A program made the position numbers and the translations under genes. DNA of 64,000 nt from Craspedostauros australis. Taxonomy: Eukaryota; Bacillariophyta; Bacillariophyceae; Mastogloiales; Achnanthaceae. Shown here in pieces: positions 29,033 to 39,733 of this stretch. The first letter of the stretch is position 1. The number at the start of each line of letters is the position of its first letter. The notes beneath the pieces were generated by a model. That model saw only the letters and a list, made by a program, of their open reading frames with translations, did no database searches and had not been told where the DNA came from. The stretch is taken from NCBI GenBank assembly GCA_026770025.1, contig JAMXDE010000010.1:124001-188000 (forward strand). The letters are read 5' to 3'.

Positions 29033-32000
29033 ATGAGCGAGGAAGAGGAATTGAAAGACATCCCTCTGTCCAATCCGGCTATCAAGATAGAAGAAGGTGC
29101 GAGTGAGACTCCACCACGACAAGAGAAGGAAGCAGCTGCGGCTACTGTCCTATCAGGCGCATACGCAAGCGCAATCGACGAGACCGAAGAAGAACGGTCT
29201 GCAAGACTACACCGCGAGGAGGAGAGTATTCTCAAGGCGGTCAAGCAAGAGGAGACTGGTGTGACGAAGAGCATTCGCACAGCCAAACAGAGTGGGAAAA
29301 GTGAGACACCACCAAGAGGAGAATTTGTGAGCAAATCAGTCCTCGCGAAACAACAAGCGAAAATCGAAGAATCGGCAACACAGAAACCGACGGAAATCAA
29401 GGGCGTGAGCGCACCAACAACGAAACAACGAATCAACATGGCGACATCAGCCAACATGAACAAGCGACGCATCAAGGCGCCGATGTTCAGCGGTGAACAG
29501 GAAGACTACAGCGCATGGGAGTCCCAAGCGAAGGCATACGCTCGTGCACAGAAGACGAGAGACGTGATGTTGGGCAAGACCAAGGTGCCAACAGTGAGCG
29601 AGATCGCGGCAGCCGCCGATGAAGACAAGGAAGCGATGGAAGAGATCTACGAGCTGGGATGCGACTGCTTCAGTGATCTGATCCTCATGATGGATGCAGA
29701 GAAAGGAAAGGGCAAGCAGGCCATCCAGTACATCAACCAATGCATCTCCGACGACTACCCCGAAGGAGACGCACACGCAGCGTGGAACGTTCTCGCGGAG
29801 AAGTTCCGACCATCCGATGTGGTGACGAAGATCAAACTCAAGCGCCAATTCAACAACGAAAAGATAAAGAGAGACACGGACCCCGACATCTACATCACGC
29901 AACTCGAGAGTCTACGATCGCGTCTCCACGATGTCAAGTATGAGATCACGGACAAGGAAATGATCATGCAAATCCTCAGCACGGTGAGCAACGAATACAG
30001 AACTCACATCGTGAACTTCCAACACCAACTCACGTTCAATCCGGAACTGGTTACCATCAACACGATCAGAGGAGTACTCCGCACTGCATACGCCACGCAC
30101 AGAGGAGGCAAAGCATACGTCGACGACTTCCAAGATAGTAACACGAAGAGCAACGACACCGGCTTCACAAGTACCGGTAACTTCAAGGGTACCTGCCACA
30201 ACTGTGGTGTGTATGGTCACAGATCCGCCGATTGCCCAGAACGCAAGAAATCGAACAACAAGAAAAACAACAACAACAACAAGATGAACGGAAAGCGCAA
30301 CAACAACCGCAACAAAGGAAGCGGCTTCAACGGGAAGTGCAACTACTGTGGCATCTTCGGACACCGCGAGGCGGAGTGCCGAAAGAAGAAGTTCAACGAG
30401 AACAAGAAGGCCAACGAACAGGCCAACACAGCAACACAAGGACACGACAAGAGCGGGCACGAGATGGTACTCTCAGCAAAAGACATGCCGCTCTGCATGT
30501 TGGTGTCCAACGACTACATCGAAGACTCCTTCTTCGATAACTTCGAGTACGTCAGGAGTGACGACGAAGTGCAGGATGATGAGATCATCCCGGAGTGGCT
30601 CAGCGAGGAGCCAATCATCCACGAGGTGGATCCAAGACGCGAAGTGAGCTACGAATGCTGCTTCAACGCGCACGACCTGATCGGTCCATACGGCGACGGA
30701 GCCGAGATGGGCAACGAGGCCGACGACGAGATCAACGACAATGATAGAGGCCGAGACGAGACGAACGGCGGCGCAGCACCGCCTCCCCCAGCGGCGGGGA
30801 ACAACAGATCGGGTATCTTCGACGAAGATGACAGCGACGAAACCGAGGATCATCCGGACGACAGCTTCAATCCAAACGAGCGTGTCGTCTATCCAAGAGA
30901 CATCGACTTCCCACCGATTGGGAATCCCAATGAATCAAACTACCTTCATCGTCATGACACCATTCCGTATGGAACGGAAACAGCATTGGTAATCCAGAAG
31001 CAACTCATCTTCGATGCTGTGATGGAAGCAGGGGTGAAACTGTTCCCAGGAGTCGCACAAGGAGTGCTGAGACCGATATGGGTGAACATGATGGGATCGA
31101 TCCTATCCGAGAACTTCAGATCGATCGAAGAGATTCTCGCCAATTCGGTTGTGATCAATCGCATACTGGAAGCAGCCGAGACAGAGACGATCCCAGAGAC
31201 GGATCTTCATTACATCCTTGGAGGATGTATGCGCGTACTCTTACGCGAACGACCACGCGTCCACCCGTACGATCCAGCCACAGGATCACATCGAAACAGC
31301 ACAATTGCATCGGACTACGTGCAACTACCCGACGACATGGATGACGGAGACCATCATCATCCATACAACGAAGATGGAATTCACGAAGACGACGATGACG
31401 GCAGCTTCGACGACGAGATAGCTGCGGCAGCTGTGGAGCAACTCCACGAGCTAAGCACCAGATACAAGGACAAGGTCAACAAGGACACCTGGCTTGCTGA
31501 CAGCGGAGCTTCGTGTCACCTCGTCAACTCGGACGCCGCTCTCTTCAACGTGCGGCACATCAAGTCCTTCGTCCAAGTGGGAGACAGCACGAAGCTGGAC
31601 TCTCCCAAGATGGGATCCATTCGCTTGAAGGTCAAACAGCGAGACAACACTGGCCACGTCATCCGGCTCGATGATGTGAAGTACACACCCAAGATGGCGG
31701 TGAACCTTTTCTCCACGAACAAGGCTCTGTACAACGGTTACCAGCTTGGTAACAACGGCATTCTGATGGACATCATCAACGGATCCGGAACGAAGATCGT
31801 ATTCGACCGAGTCTTCCCCACATCCAACGGATTCATCACGGGAGTGCAGATGCATCCCATCATGCCAACAGACGACGACAAGGCTTGCACAGCCATCGTC
31901 AAGAATCCATCCAAGGAGATCAGCGCGGTGAACCTGCACCGAATGCTCGGCCACGCGCCACTCAAAGCCATGAAGCGGACGGCCGCTCAATACGGATGGA

Positions 32001-35000
32001 AGATCATCGGCGAGACGCCGGTATGTCGCGACTGCGCGGTCGCGAACGCAAGAGTGAAGAATATTCCGAAGGCAACCATTCCAAGAGCAACTCGCCGCGG
32101 CGAACGGCTCTTCATTGACATTAGTTACACTAAACACATAAGCTTCGGAGATAAACGCTACTGGACCCTGATCGTGGACGACTGCACGGATCACTGCTGG
32201 AGTTTCTTTCTCAAGAACAAAAGTGATCAACCAGGATACATCAAACGGTTCGTTCAAACGATCAAGTCACAGACTGGTGATCAACAGATCATCTTCCGAG
32301 GTGATAACAGCGGAGAGAACAAGTCCACGCAGGATATTCTCATCGATGCAGGACTCAACATGAAATTCGAGTTCACGGCATCAAACACGCCGCAACAGAA
32401 CGGCAGAGTAGAACGCAAGTTCGCGTACCTCTACACCAAGATCCGCTCCATGCTCAACGGAGCACAGCTCGACAAAGAGTATAGACATGGCCTGTGGGCA
32501 GCAGCTGCTAGCACTGCCACCGCCATCGCCAACATCACCGTAGCGAAGAACCAGAAGGAGTCACCACATCGACAATTCTTCGGCAACGATCCACCATATG
32601 CGGATGCACTCCGCACGTTTGGAGAGGTGGGTGTTGTGAAGACTACCTACGGCGGGATCACCGCCAAACTCAAGAACAGAGGAGAAGAGATGGTGTTCAT
32701 CGGATATGCACACCAACACGCATCAGGGGTCTACAACATGTACAGACCATCGACCAAGTCACTCATCTGTTCACGGGACATCAAGTGGCTCAACCAATCA
32801 TACGGACAGTTCCGTGGCTGGGCACCAGCACCGAACATATCCAACGAAACAGGAACAACGGACGCAGACGGCTTCACAACCATCGGACGGAAGGGAGCAA
32901 TGCCAAGGACGGCAATGCGTCAAACATCGGAAGCGAAGAGAGTATCTTTCGCTGACAGCAACAGGTACTACATCCTATCGAACAGCGATGATGAGGATAA
33001 TGAGGACGATGGAGTAGTGACTCCACTAGTCCACAATGACGAGGAAGATCGGAGCGAATCCAATCATGAAGATGATGAGATCCTACCATCCGGCGACGAA
33101 GCCGACGATGACACAGGCGTCACTCCTCCGAACACACCAGCGAGGTCTACACATGACACACCATCCAGACCTCCACCGAGCAAACCAAGCAAGCGTGACA
33201 TAGCTAGAAAGGAGAGGATCCGACGTCACGAAGCACGAGGCAGGAAGGGAGAAGCTAATCCCAAGTCAACTGCAGGGAAGATTATTCCCAGAGCTCTGCG
33301 TGAGCTCGCAGACTTCAACGAACCAGGTCGAAAGGAAGAAGGCTATGAGAGCGATCCATCATCCAATGAGGCGAGTGACGAACTCAGCGACGAGATGATC
33401 GACGATTCCAACAACGAAACTACAGATGACGAAGAAATCGAAGACGAAGATGAAGAGATCGAGATCACTCACCATAGCACAACTGGACTATACGGGATGA
33501 ATGCAATCATCACCGAGAGACCAGCGATCGACATCGGATTGTCGATGCAGGACGAGAACAAGGAACCAGAGAAGCACATCGAACCTACAACATTCAATGG
33601 AGCCTTCAATCACCCAGATCCTATCCATCGGAAGGGATATCGAGCAGCCATCAAGAAGGAGTTCGACTCCATGGATACACGCAAGGTGTACAGCAAGATC
33701 AAACGAGACGCCATCCCACGCGGCCGCAGATGCTGCAAGTGCAAATGGGTCTTCAAGCTGAAGCGTGACGGCACACATCGAGCACGGCTCATTGCATGTG
33801 GCTATTCACAAGTCGCAGGAGTAGACTTCCAAGAGCATTACTCACCCGTCATCCATGACGTGACCTATCGGGTCATGATGGTGATCATGCTAATCAAGAA
33901 GATGGACTGCGCACTCGTTGATGTCGTAACGGCATTCCTACATGGAGACCTCGACGAGGAGATCTACATGAACTGTCCCAACGGGATGGATCATCAACCA
34001 GACGAAGCCCTGACCCTACACAAGCCAATCTACGGACTTGTGCAGAGCGCCAGGCAATGGTTCAAGATGTTGGTATCGACCCTCAAGAATATCAACTTCG
34101 AACAGAGCGCAGCAGACCCATGCCTGTTCTACAGAAAGACGAATGAAGGAAGCATGATCGTGGCCATCTACGTGGACGATTGCTTCTGTTGCGGAGACTC
34201 CAAGGCACTGGAGACATTCCTGAAGGACATCCAAGGCAGCAAGTTCAAGGTGACAATCGAGCGCGGACTCGGAGACTACCTCAGCTGCAACATCGAACTG
34301 AACCATGACAAGACTAGAGCGACATTGCGTCAACCACATCTCATCCGACACCTCATCGAAGAGTTCGGAACCAAGGTTGAGAAGATGCAATGCTATGTGA
34401 CACCGGGAACCCCGGGTCAAATCATCGTACGACCATCCGAAGATAACGGACTACAGAAGGTCGGACCGGAAGAACATGCCGAATATCGCTGAGGCGTCGG
34501 TATGCTACTCTTCCTCATCAAGCACTCGCGACCAGATATCGCGAACCCTGTGAGGGAACTCTCCAAGGTATTGATCGGGCCCACCAAGGCCGCAATGAAG
34601 GAGATGTATCAGATCATCAAGTATGTGATCGATACAAAGGACTATGGATTGAAGATCCATCCAGCGCGTCCAGACGACGACGGCTGGGACATGGAGCTCT
34701 TCTGCGATAGCGAATATGCAGGAGACAAGAACACGAGAATCAGCGTAGGAGGGTTCATCCTATACCTGTGCAAGGTACCAATCCCTTGGCGATCCAAGGC
34801 ACAGAAGGCCGTCACACTCAGCTCATCCGAAGCAGAATACGTTGCCCTTTCCGAAGCGGCAAAGGAAATCTTCTTCGTTGTGCAGCTACTCGAAAGTGTG
34901 GGCGTCCCAGTGAAGACACCGATCAAGGTCCGTGTGGACAACATCGGGGCGATCTTCATCGCCAAGAACCCATCAACATCCCAACGATCGCGGCACATCG

Positions 35001-35167
35001 ACGTGCGCCATCACTACGTGAGGAACATGGTAATCAACAAAACCATCGAAATCATTTTCGTCAAATCCGAGCAGAACACAAGCGACGGATTCACCAAGAA
35101 CATCAAGGCCGACTTACAACGTGAACACGAGAAGTCGTACCTTGACACATCGAGAACATTCGAATGA
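29033..35167 (+). pseudogene. Copia-1 gag-pol polyprotein, one in-frame TGA
   Basis: A single frame from the ATG at 29033 to 35167, about 2,044 codons, interrupted only by TGA at 34490-34492 (codon 1820). Order: gag, two CCHC knuckles (CHNCGVYGHRSADC near residue 388 and CNYCGIFGHREAEC near 435), an acidic linker of about 380 residues, protease (WLADSGASC near 820), pre-integrase (HRMLGH and the CRDC pair), integrase (FIDIS, RGDNSGEN, GRVERKF, about 1025-1130), reverse transcriptase (AFLHGDLDEEIYM and YVDDCFCCG near 1711), then after the TGA RNase H (CDSEYAGDKNTRISVGG, SSSEAEYVAL, DGFTKN). Copia-2 has Ser at the TGA position. Without readthrough the element cannot make RNase H, so it is probably defective. 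Confidence 0.92.
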
Positions 35168-35187
35168 CCGAATACACACAGGAAGGG

Positions 35188-35973
35188 TGTCGAGATGTAC
35201 ATGTGAGTATATGTCAAGATGTACGTGTATATGTGCATCGTTCACCCGTTATTCTCTCATACGCACTTGGACGGTATAACTACATTCGTGTCTATAGTAT
35301 ACTGTGATTCGTCAGAATTACAGGGGAAATGGAACACACGAAAAGGGGCAAGATTTCTGGAGGAAATTTGCAAATAACGATTTCTGGGAGAATCAGAAGA
35401 TCGTCCGTCCATGCATCAATGGTACCAAGAGAATCTCGAGGTACTTCCCAACTAAACCTCAGATGACGATATCATCTGACAGACTGCAGCATCACCAATG
35501 GAACGTGACATCTGGAGAGCAGAAGGACGCCTACTGACGTTGACAGGATGTCAACATGTCGCCACGTCGACAGCTGTCTCCAAGTCAGAGCAGGAGGCGA
35601 AGATGCGATGACCCATGAAGATCATGGATACTGAAGGTGAACTTCAAATGGTAAGTACTCATGGAGTAGGAACCAGTACTGAATGAACAGAGTGTCGAAT
35701 GCGGAGTACGCATCGAACACAGAGTATCGTGTAGCACGAGCACACGATGCCGAGAGAGAGAGTAAAGAGAGAAGAGCGAGAGAGCATCTCGCATACCGAC
35801 TCATAGTCGGAGACTGAATCTACGAAACAGATTGAAGCACCGAGAGCATCGGGCGAGAGAACGGCGTACACCGAGAGCATTGGAGTAGCCAAGTAATGAA
35901 ATAGCAAACAGACGACTATCAACCAACACCATCTTCCACGATCGTAGGTTACCGTGAGCGGAACTTGCCAACA
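35188..35973 (+). repeat. Copia-1 3' LTR
   Basis: 786 bp, preceded by polypurine tract GGAAGGG and followed by target copy GATGCA. Confidence 0.95.
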
Positions 35974-35979
35974 GATGCA

Positions 35980-36592
35980 TCATACGCTGCAGTGCAATCA
36001 ACGGGGTTCGTCCACTGTCACATTCCGCCCAGGCAAAGTCGTTTGGTTCCTCCACCATCGTTCTTGTTTCAAGGCAGCACAATTTGTTCGCGTGCTGTTC
36101 GTCATGTGCGCTACATCAGTTGGTGGTGGCAACAGCGTTTGTGTCTCTCCTGTCCCCGGTGGTGGCGGTGGTGCCCCATGGCGCCCAACCACCTCCGCTC
36201 CGCGTCCACGGGGTTCCACGGTAACCCTGGTGTTTCTCTCATGTATTCACTGTATCGTAACAGGACTCTCTTGCGTACAAGTTCGTGGCAGGTTGCCTAG
36301 TCCATCCTCTTTTCATCCAGGAAGCATGTCGCCCCATGGGGACGAACGCCCTTACCCGTTCTCCACACTGCACTGTCAGTGGGTCCGAGATGCATTTTTG
36401 ACAAATAGTGTTCCCCACAGTAAAGCATAGCACTTACACGATGAACCAGTCAGTGTGATGCTGTGCTTGCCTTTTTTCAAACCAGGACACCAAACACGAA
36501 CTCACTACAACAGACAAGGGAGGACATCTACGATTATAATTTTATGCTCGTTAAATTCTGGCTATTTGTTTGTACTAGGTGGGATGCGCTAA
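35980..36592. other. H2 internal region 3' of the transposase
   Basis: About 0.6 kb, plus 27713-28162 on the other side of Copia-1. Together the terminal segment beyond the transposase is about 1.07 kb, against 0.19 kb in H1. With Copia-1 removed, a minus-strand frame of about 140 codons runs from 36082 through to 27843. I see no domain in it and it may be chance. Confidence 0.35.
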
Positions 36593-37612
36593 TTAGTGTG
36601 TGTGTTGTGCATCTGCACGGGCGATGGCACGTTCGCGTGCTTCTTGCATCGCGACAACCACGTCAAACGAGGGGAAGCCGTTGCTCAATTCAATTTGGGT
36701 GAGGATGGCAACCGCGTTGAATGCAAGGCGATGCTTGTCCACGTGGTGCCGCCACTTCAGGTGCATGCATTGCCAGTGCTTGATTCGCCTGTTGACCGTT
36801 TCGTGGCGGCACCGCATGATGCCATCTGCACGAAATGTTGGGGGAAACACACACGGGTCCCCACGGTATCCGGCGTCTGCGACGACGACTTCGTGTTGCA
36901 CTAATTTCGGTTTCAGACCCTGACGGAAGATCGAAAGATCGTTCAACAGGCCACACGGGAAAGGACCATTCGCCCAAACGATCTCACCAGTGGAAATCGC
37001 AACAGCCAACTCATAGCGCACACCAGAGGCGCGAAACTTGAACGAGTACCACTTCTGGCTAAACGGTTTCGGTTCGGTGATTCGCATGTCGGTCCCATCA
37101 ACAGTGACAAGCGCTTTTGCATCGTGACTTGCGCCAACGAAACGACGGTTCCAGACAATCTGTCAATTGGAGCGGTACCAGGAAAAATCAGAATCATGTG
37201 TGAGTGAATGGAGTGAACAGAATTTTGTGTCGTAGTTCAGGTGTGCGAATTTATTAGTACTTACAATGCGATCCTTAACGGTTTCAACGGCTTCCATCAT
37301 TAGCCACATCCATTTCCGAAGTGTTTTGGCAGAACACTTGCACATGGTGGCAAGGGCAGTCTCAGACACGTACAGACAAAGAAACGCGCACGTCCATAGG
37401 AGATGTTTCGGTTTCGCCGTGAGTGGCAGAGCTCGCGCATGGCAGAGCTCGTTCCACAAGATGTGCACGATGTCAGGATGCGTTCCGAACACGGATGCGA
37501 ACTGTCGCAGTGACTCCCTGGAAAGGTTGTTTGTGTCCAAGCCTGTTGGGCGTGACCTGATCAGCCCGAACCCCACGGTGGCAAAAGTTCCACTTGGTAG
37601 AAGCATTCTCAT
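36593..37612 (-). CDS. Harbinger H2 DDE transposase
   Basis: The exons are 37612-37265 and 37159-36593, joined across a 105-bp intron (37264-37160, GTAAGT donor, GACAG acceptor), giving about 304 residues from the ATG at 37612. The C-terminal exon has VDGTDMRI (first Asp), NDLSIF (second Asp), ADAGYRGD and CRHETVNRRIKHW (Glu), the DDE_Tnp_4 pattern. The N-terminal part has LPLTAKPKHLLWTCAFLCLY and CSAKTLRKWMWLMMEAVE, aligned with H1's PKHLYWTLYFLRHY and PKTLKKWIWLLMDEI. The intron is at the identical position in both proteins although they are clearly diverged, so it is an old feature of this Harbinger lineage. An additional upstream exon cannot be excluded. Both exons are open, so it may be active. 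Confidence 0.87.
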
Positions 37613-38869
37613 GTTCCTTGCGAATTATGAGCTCTTGTGCAACTAGAAATGTCAAAATGAGGCGAAAAACAACAATGCCAACAAGTAACCGTTGAGCTAG
37701 TACAAATTGTGCGCAAATCAACTGCAACTTGCCAATGACGAAACGAGCTTTTCTTGTGGGGCTTCGCATGCTCTCCAGCTACAGTGGTTGTTCCGCGCTT
37801 TGCTGTGGGGAAGCCAATCAAGCGAGGGCGTTCTTCCAGATTAATCGCAGAGAAGTCGAACAAAGTGTACGGTTGTCCTCCAATGCTTCGCCCACTTGTG
37901 CTTCGTTGTGACCAAGGTACCAAGGAAGGCAGGATTCAACGGACGAAACATCCAATGAATTCCTGCGTTGCCGTATGTAGCGTAATGATCAGGGGCACAT
38001 CCACGACTTCGTGGGAGGCTCTCTTGGACGAACGTGCGCGCTGCTCCGTTCGCCCGGCACTGCAAGCAAGCACGCTCTGGAGGGGAAGCAAACGAGTATC
38101 GAGCTGAATGCACTCCAGTGTGCTGTATCATTCTTGCACGCATGCTGTTGTGCTCTATCTGGGGAGCCCGTAGTTCACCTTGCGCTCAACACGAACAATC
38201 ATGGACATACAGCCATGGATAGACAACATCGGACCGCGCACTGTGGTGGAGTCTTACCCTTGTCGTGAATCGGTCTTGTACTAGTCGTGCTCACGTCGTG
38301 CTCACGTCGTGCTGAAGTCGCGTCCCTTGCTCGTCCCTTGCTCGTCTCCTTGCTTGTCACTTGCACGTCCCCTTGCTCGTCGATTTCTGAAAAATCGACA
38401 CCTCCCTTACCGCACTGTACTTATAGAGAGATGTCGCAGTATCGTAGGTGATCAGTCTGGAGTCGCCGCGATGCAAATCTCTGTTATCAACTGTGTTTCA
38501 GAATGGTGTTGCAATCAAGATCGAATATGTGTGCTACCATGGTATAGATCGTACGCTTACATTCATGCATTCTAATTTTGAAAAGTGCACTCTATCGCCC
38601 TTGAACATACAACTAGACTAGACATGGTAGTATGGCCCATTTCGCAACATGTCGCACCGACAAAACCGCGGTAATTGCGAGAAATTTGGTTTTCACTTGC
38701 GCGTCCCCTTGCTCGTCGATCCGGTCCTCTGTCGTGTCTGTCGCATGTCCATGTCGTGCTTGTCGCAGGTCGATGTCATGTCGGTGTCTGTCCCGACGTG
38801 TTGCACATGGTGAAACACACGCCAGCCTCACGTCAATGTCCCGTTGGCTCCCCACAAACGAACTCCCCA
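37613..38869. promoter_or_regulatory. Divergent control region of H2 with two clusters of short repeats
   Basis: Between transposase and accessory gene, now cut by Copia-2. At 38286-38394 there are repeated units such as TCGTGCTCACG (two) and CGTCCCTTGCTCGTC variants (about five). At 38696-38799 the unit CGTCCCCTTGCTCGTCGAT recurs, followed by TGTCG/ATGTC-rich repeats. The position matches the motif cluster of H1 but the sequence differs. No gene is seen. Confidence 0.55.
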
Positions 38870-38875
38870 TGTCGT

Positions 38876-39652
38876 TGTCAGGAATCGGGGGTACGACTTT
38901 GCAAAGATACCCTATTCTACCGCAGCTCCCATGAGGACTGACCGGAACCGGAATGGTATTAAGTGCAAAGATACCCATGATTGCCGCAACCCCCAATAGC
39001 ATCTACCAGACAAACCGCAACCTAGCAATCGACCAGTTGCACTCGGACAGCCCAATGGCCTTACCTGTCTTATGCGACATCCAAGCACCCTCATCCAGTG
39101 GCCTACTCGGCCATGTCCCGATAACGGTCGGGAACCGAGAGATCTATGAAGATGGCAACACACCAGCCCTGAGTGAATCGAATGAGCGCGACAACCAATA
39201 TATCTGAACAAGTCGACGCGTCCCTGAGAACCAAATGTAAGAAAGCGAAACAGAGGCGATCCCTATTCACCCAAGACCACGATCCAGATGACAATAAGTC
39301 CCAAGCATCCAAAGGCAACCATCGAGATGACCGGAGGGAGGAACTGAAATGAAGCGGGACCAGTGAGGTGACAGGAGACCGAAGGAGAGGTACCTACAGG
39401 TCTACGAGTATGATCTTGACGAATGTAGGTGCTCTCCAATCCTCAGCCAAGCAAACGATGAACCACGATGAAAGCAAGATGAAGATGCAGACGAAAGGAG
39501 CCAAGCTAAAGGGTGTAACCTCGGGTGGCTACTGCGGATCATGTTTGTTGCGAATTGGAATCGAAAGGAGATGAGCATGTTGTGCTCACAGTTCTAAAAC
39601 GGTACAGACTGATAACAGATTAGTCTACTACTATAACCCCGGATTTCCAACA
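38876..39652 (+). repeat. Copia-2 5' LTR
   Basis: 777 bp; followed at once by the palindrome CGTTTCGAAACG (39653-39664). Confidence 0.95.
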
Positions 39653-39664
39653 CGTTTCGAAACG
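39653..39664. other. Palindrome CGTTTCGAAACG directly after the Copia-2 5' LTR
   Basis: Same place and shape (CGTTTnnAAACG) as in Copia-1, where the primer-binding site should lie. Confidence 0.6.
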
Positions 39665-39733
39665 TTACGATTGAAATCCAACGTTTCCATCACCCACCAA
39701 CACAGCAACAAACATCACCACCACCACACCACC

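Larger units (their letters stand above)
28163..35973 (+). mobile_element. LTR retrotransposon Copia-1 (7,811 bp), nested in H2
   Basis: LTRs 28163-28950 and 35188-35973 begin TGTCGAGATG and end CCAACA. The flanking direct repeat is GATGCA (28157-28162 and 35974-35979). A purine tract GGAAGGG precedes the 3' LTR. The LTRs differ by about two substitutions and a 2-bp change in a GA run, so this is the youngest LTR element here. Its polyprotein frame is broken by one TGA. Confidence 0.95.
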
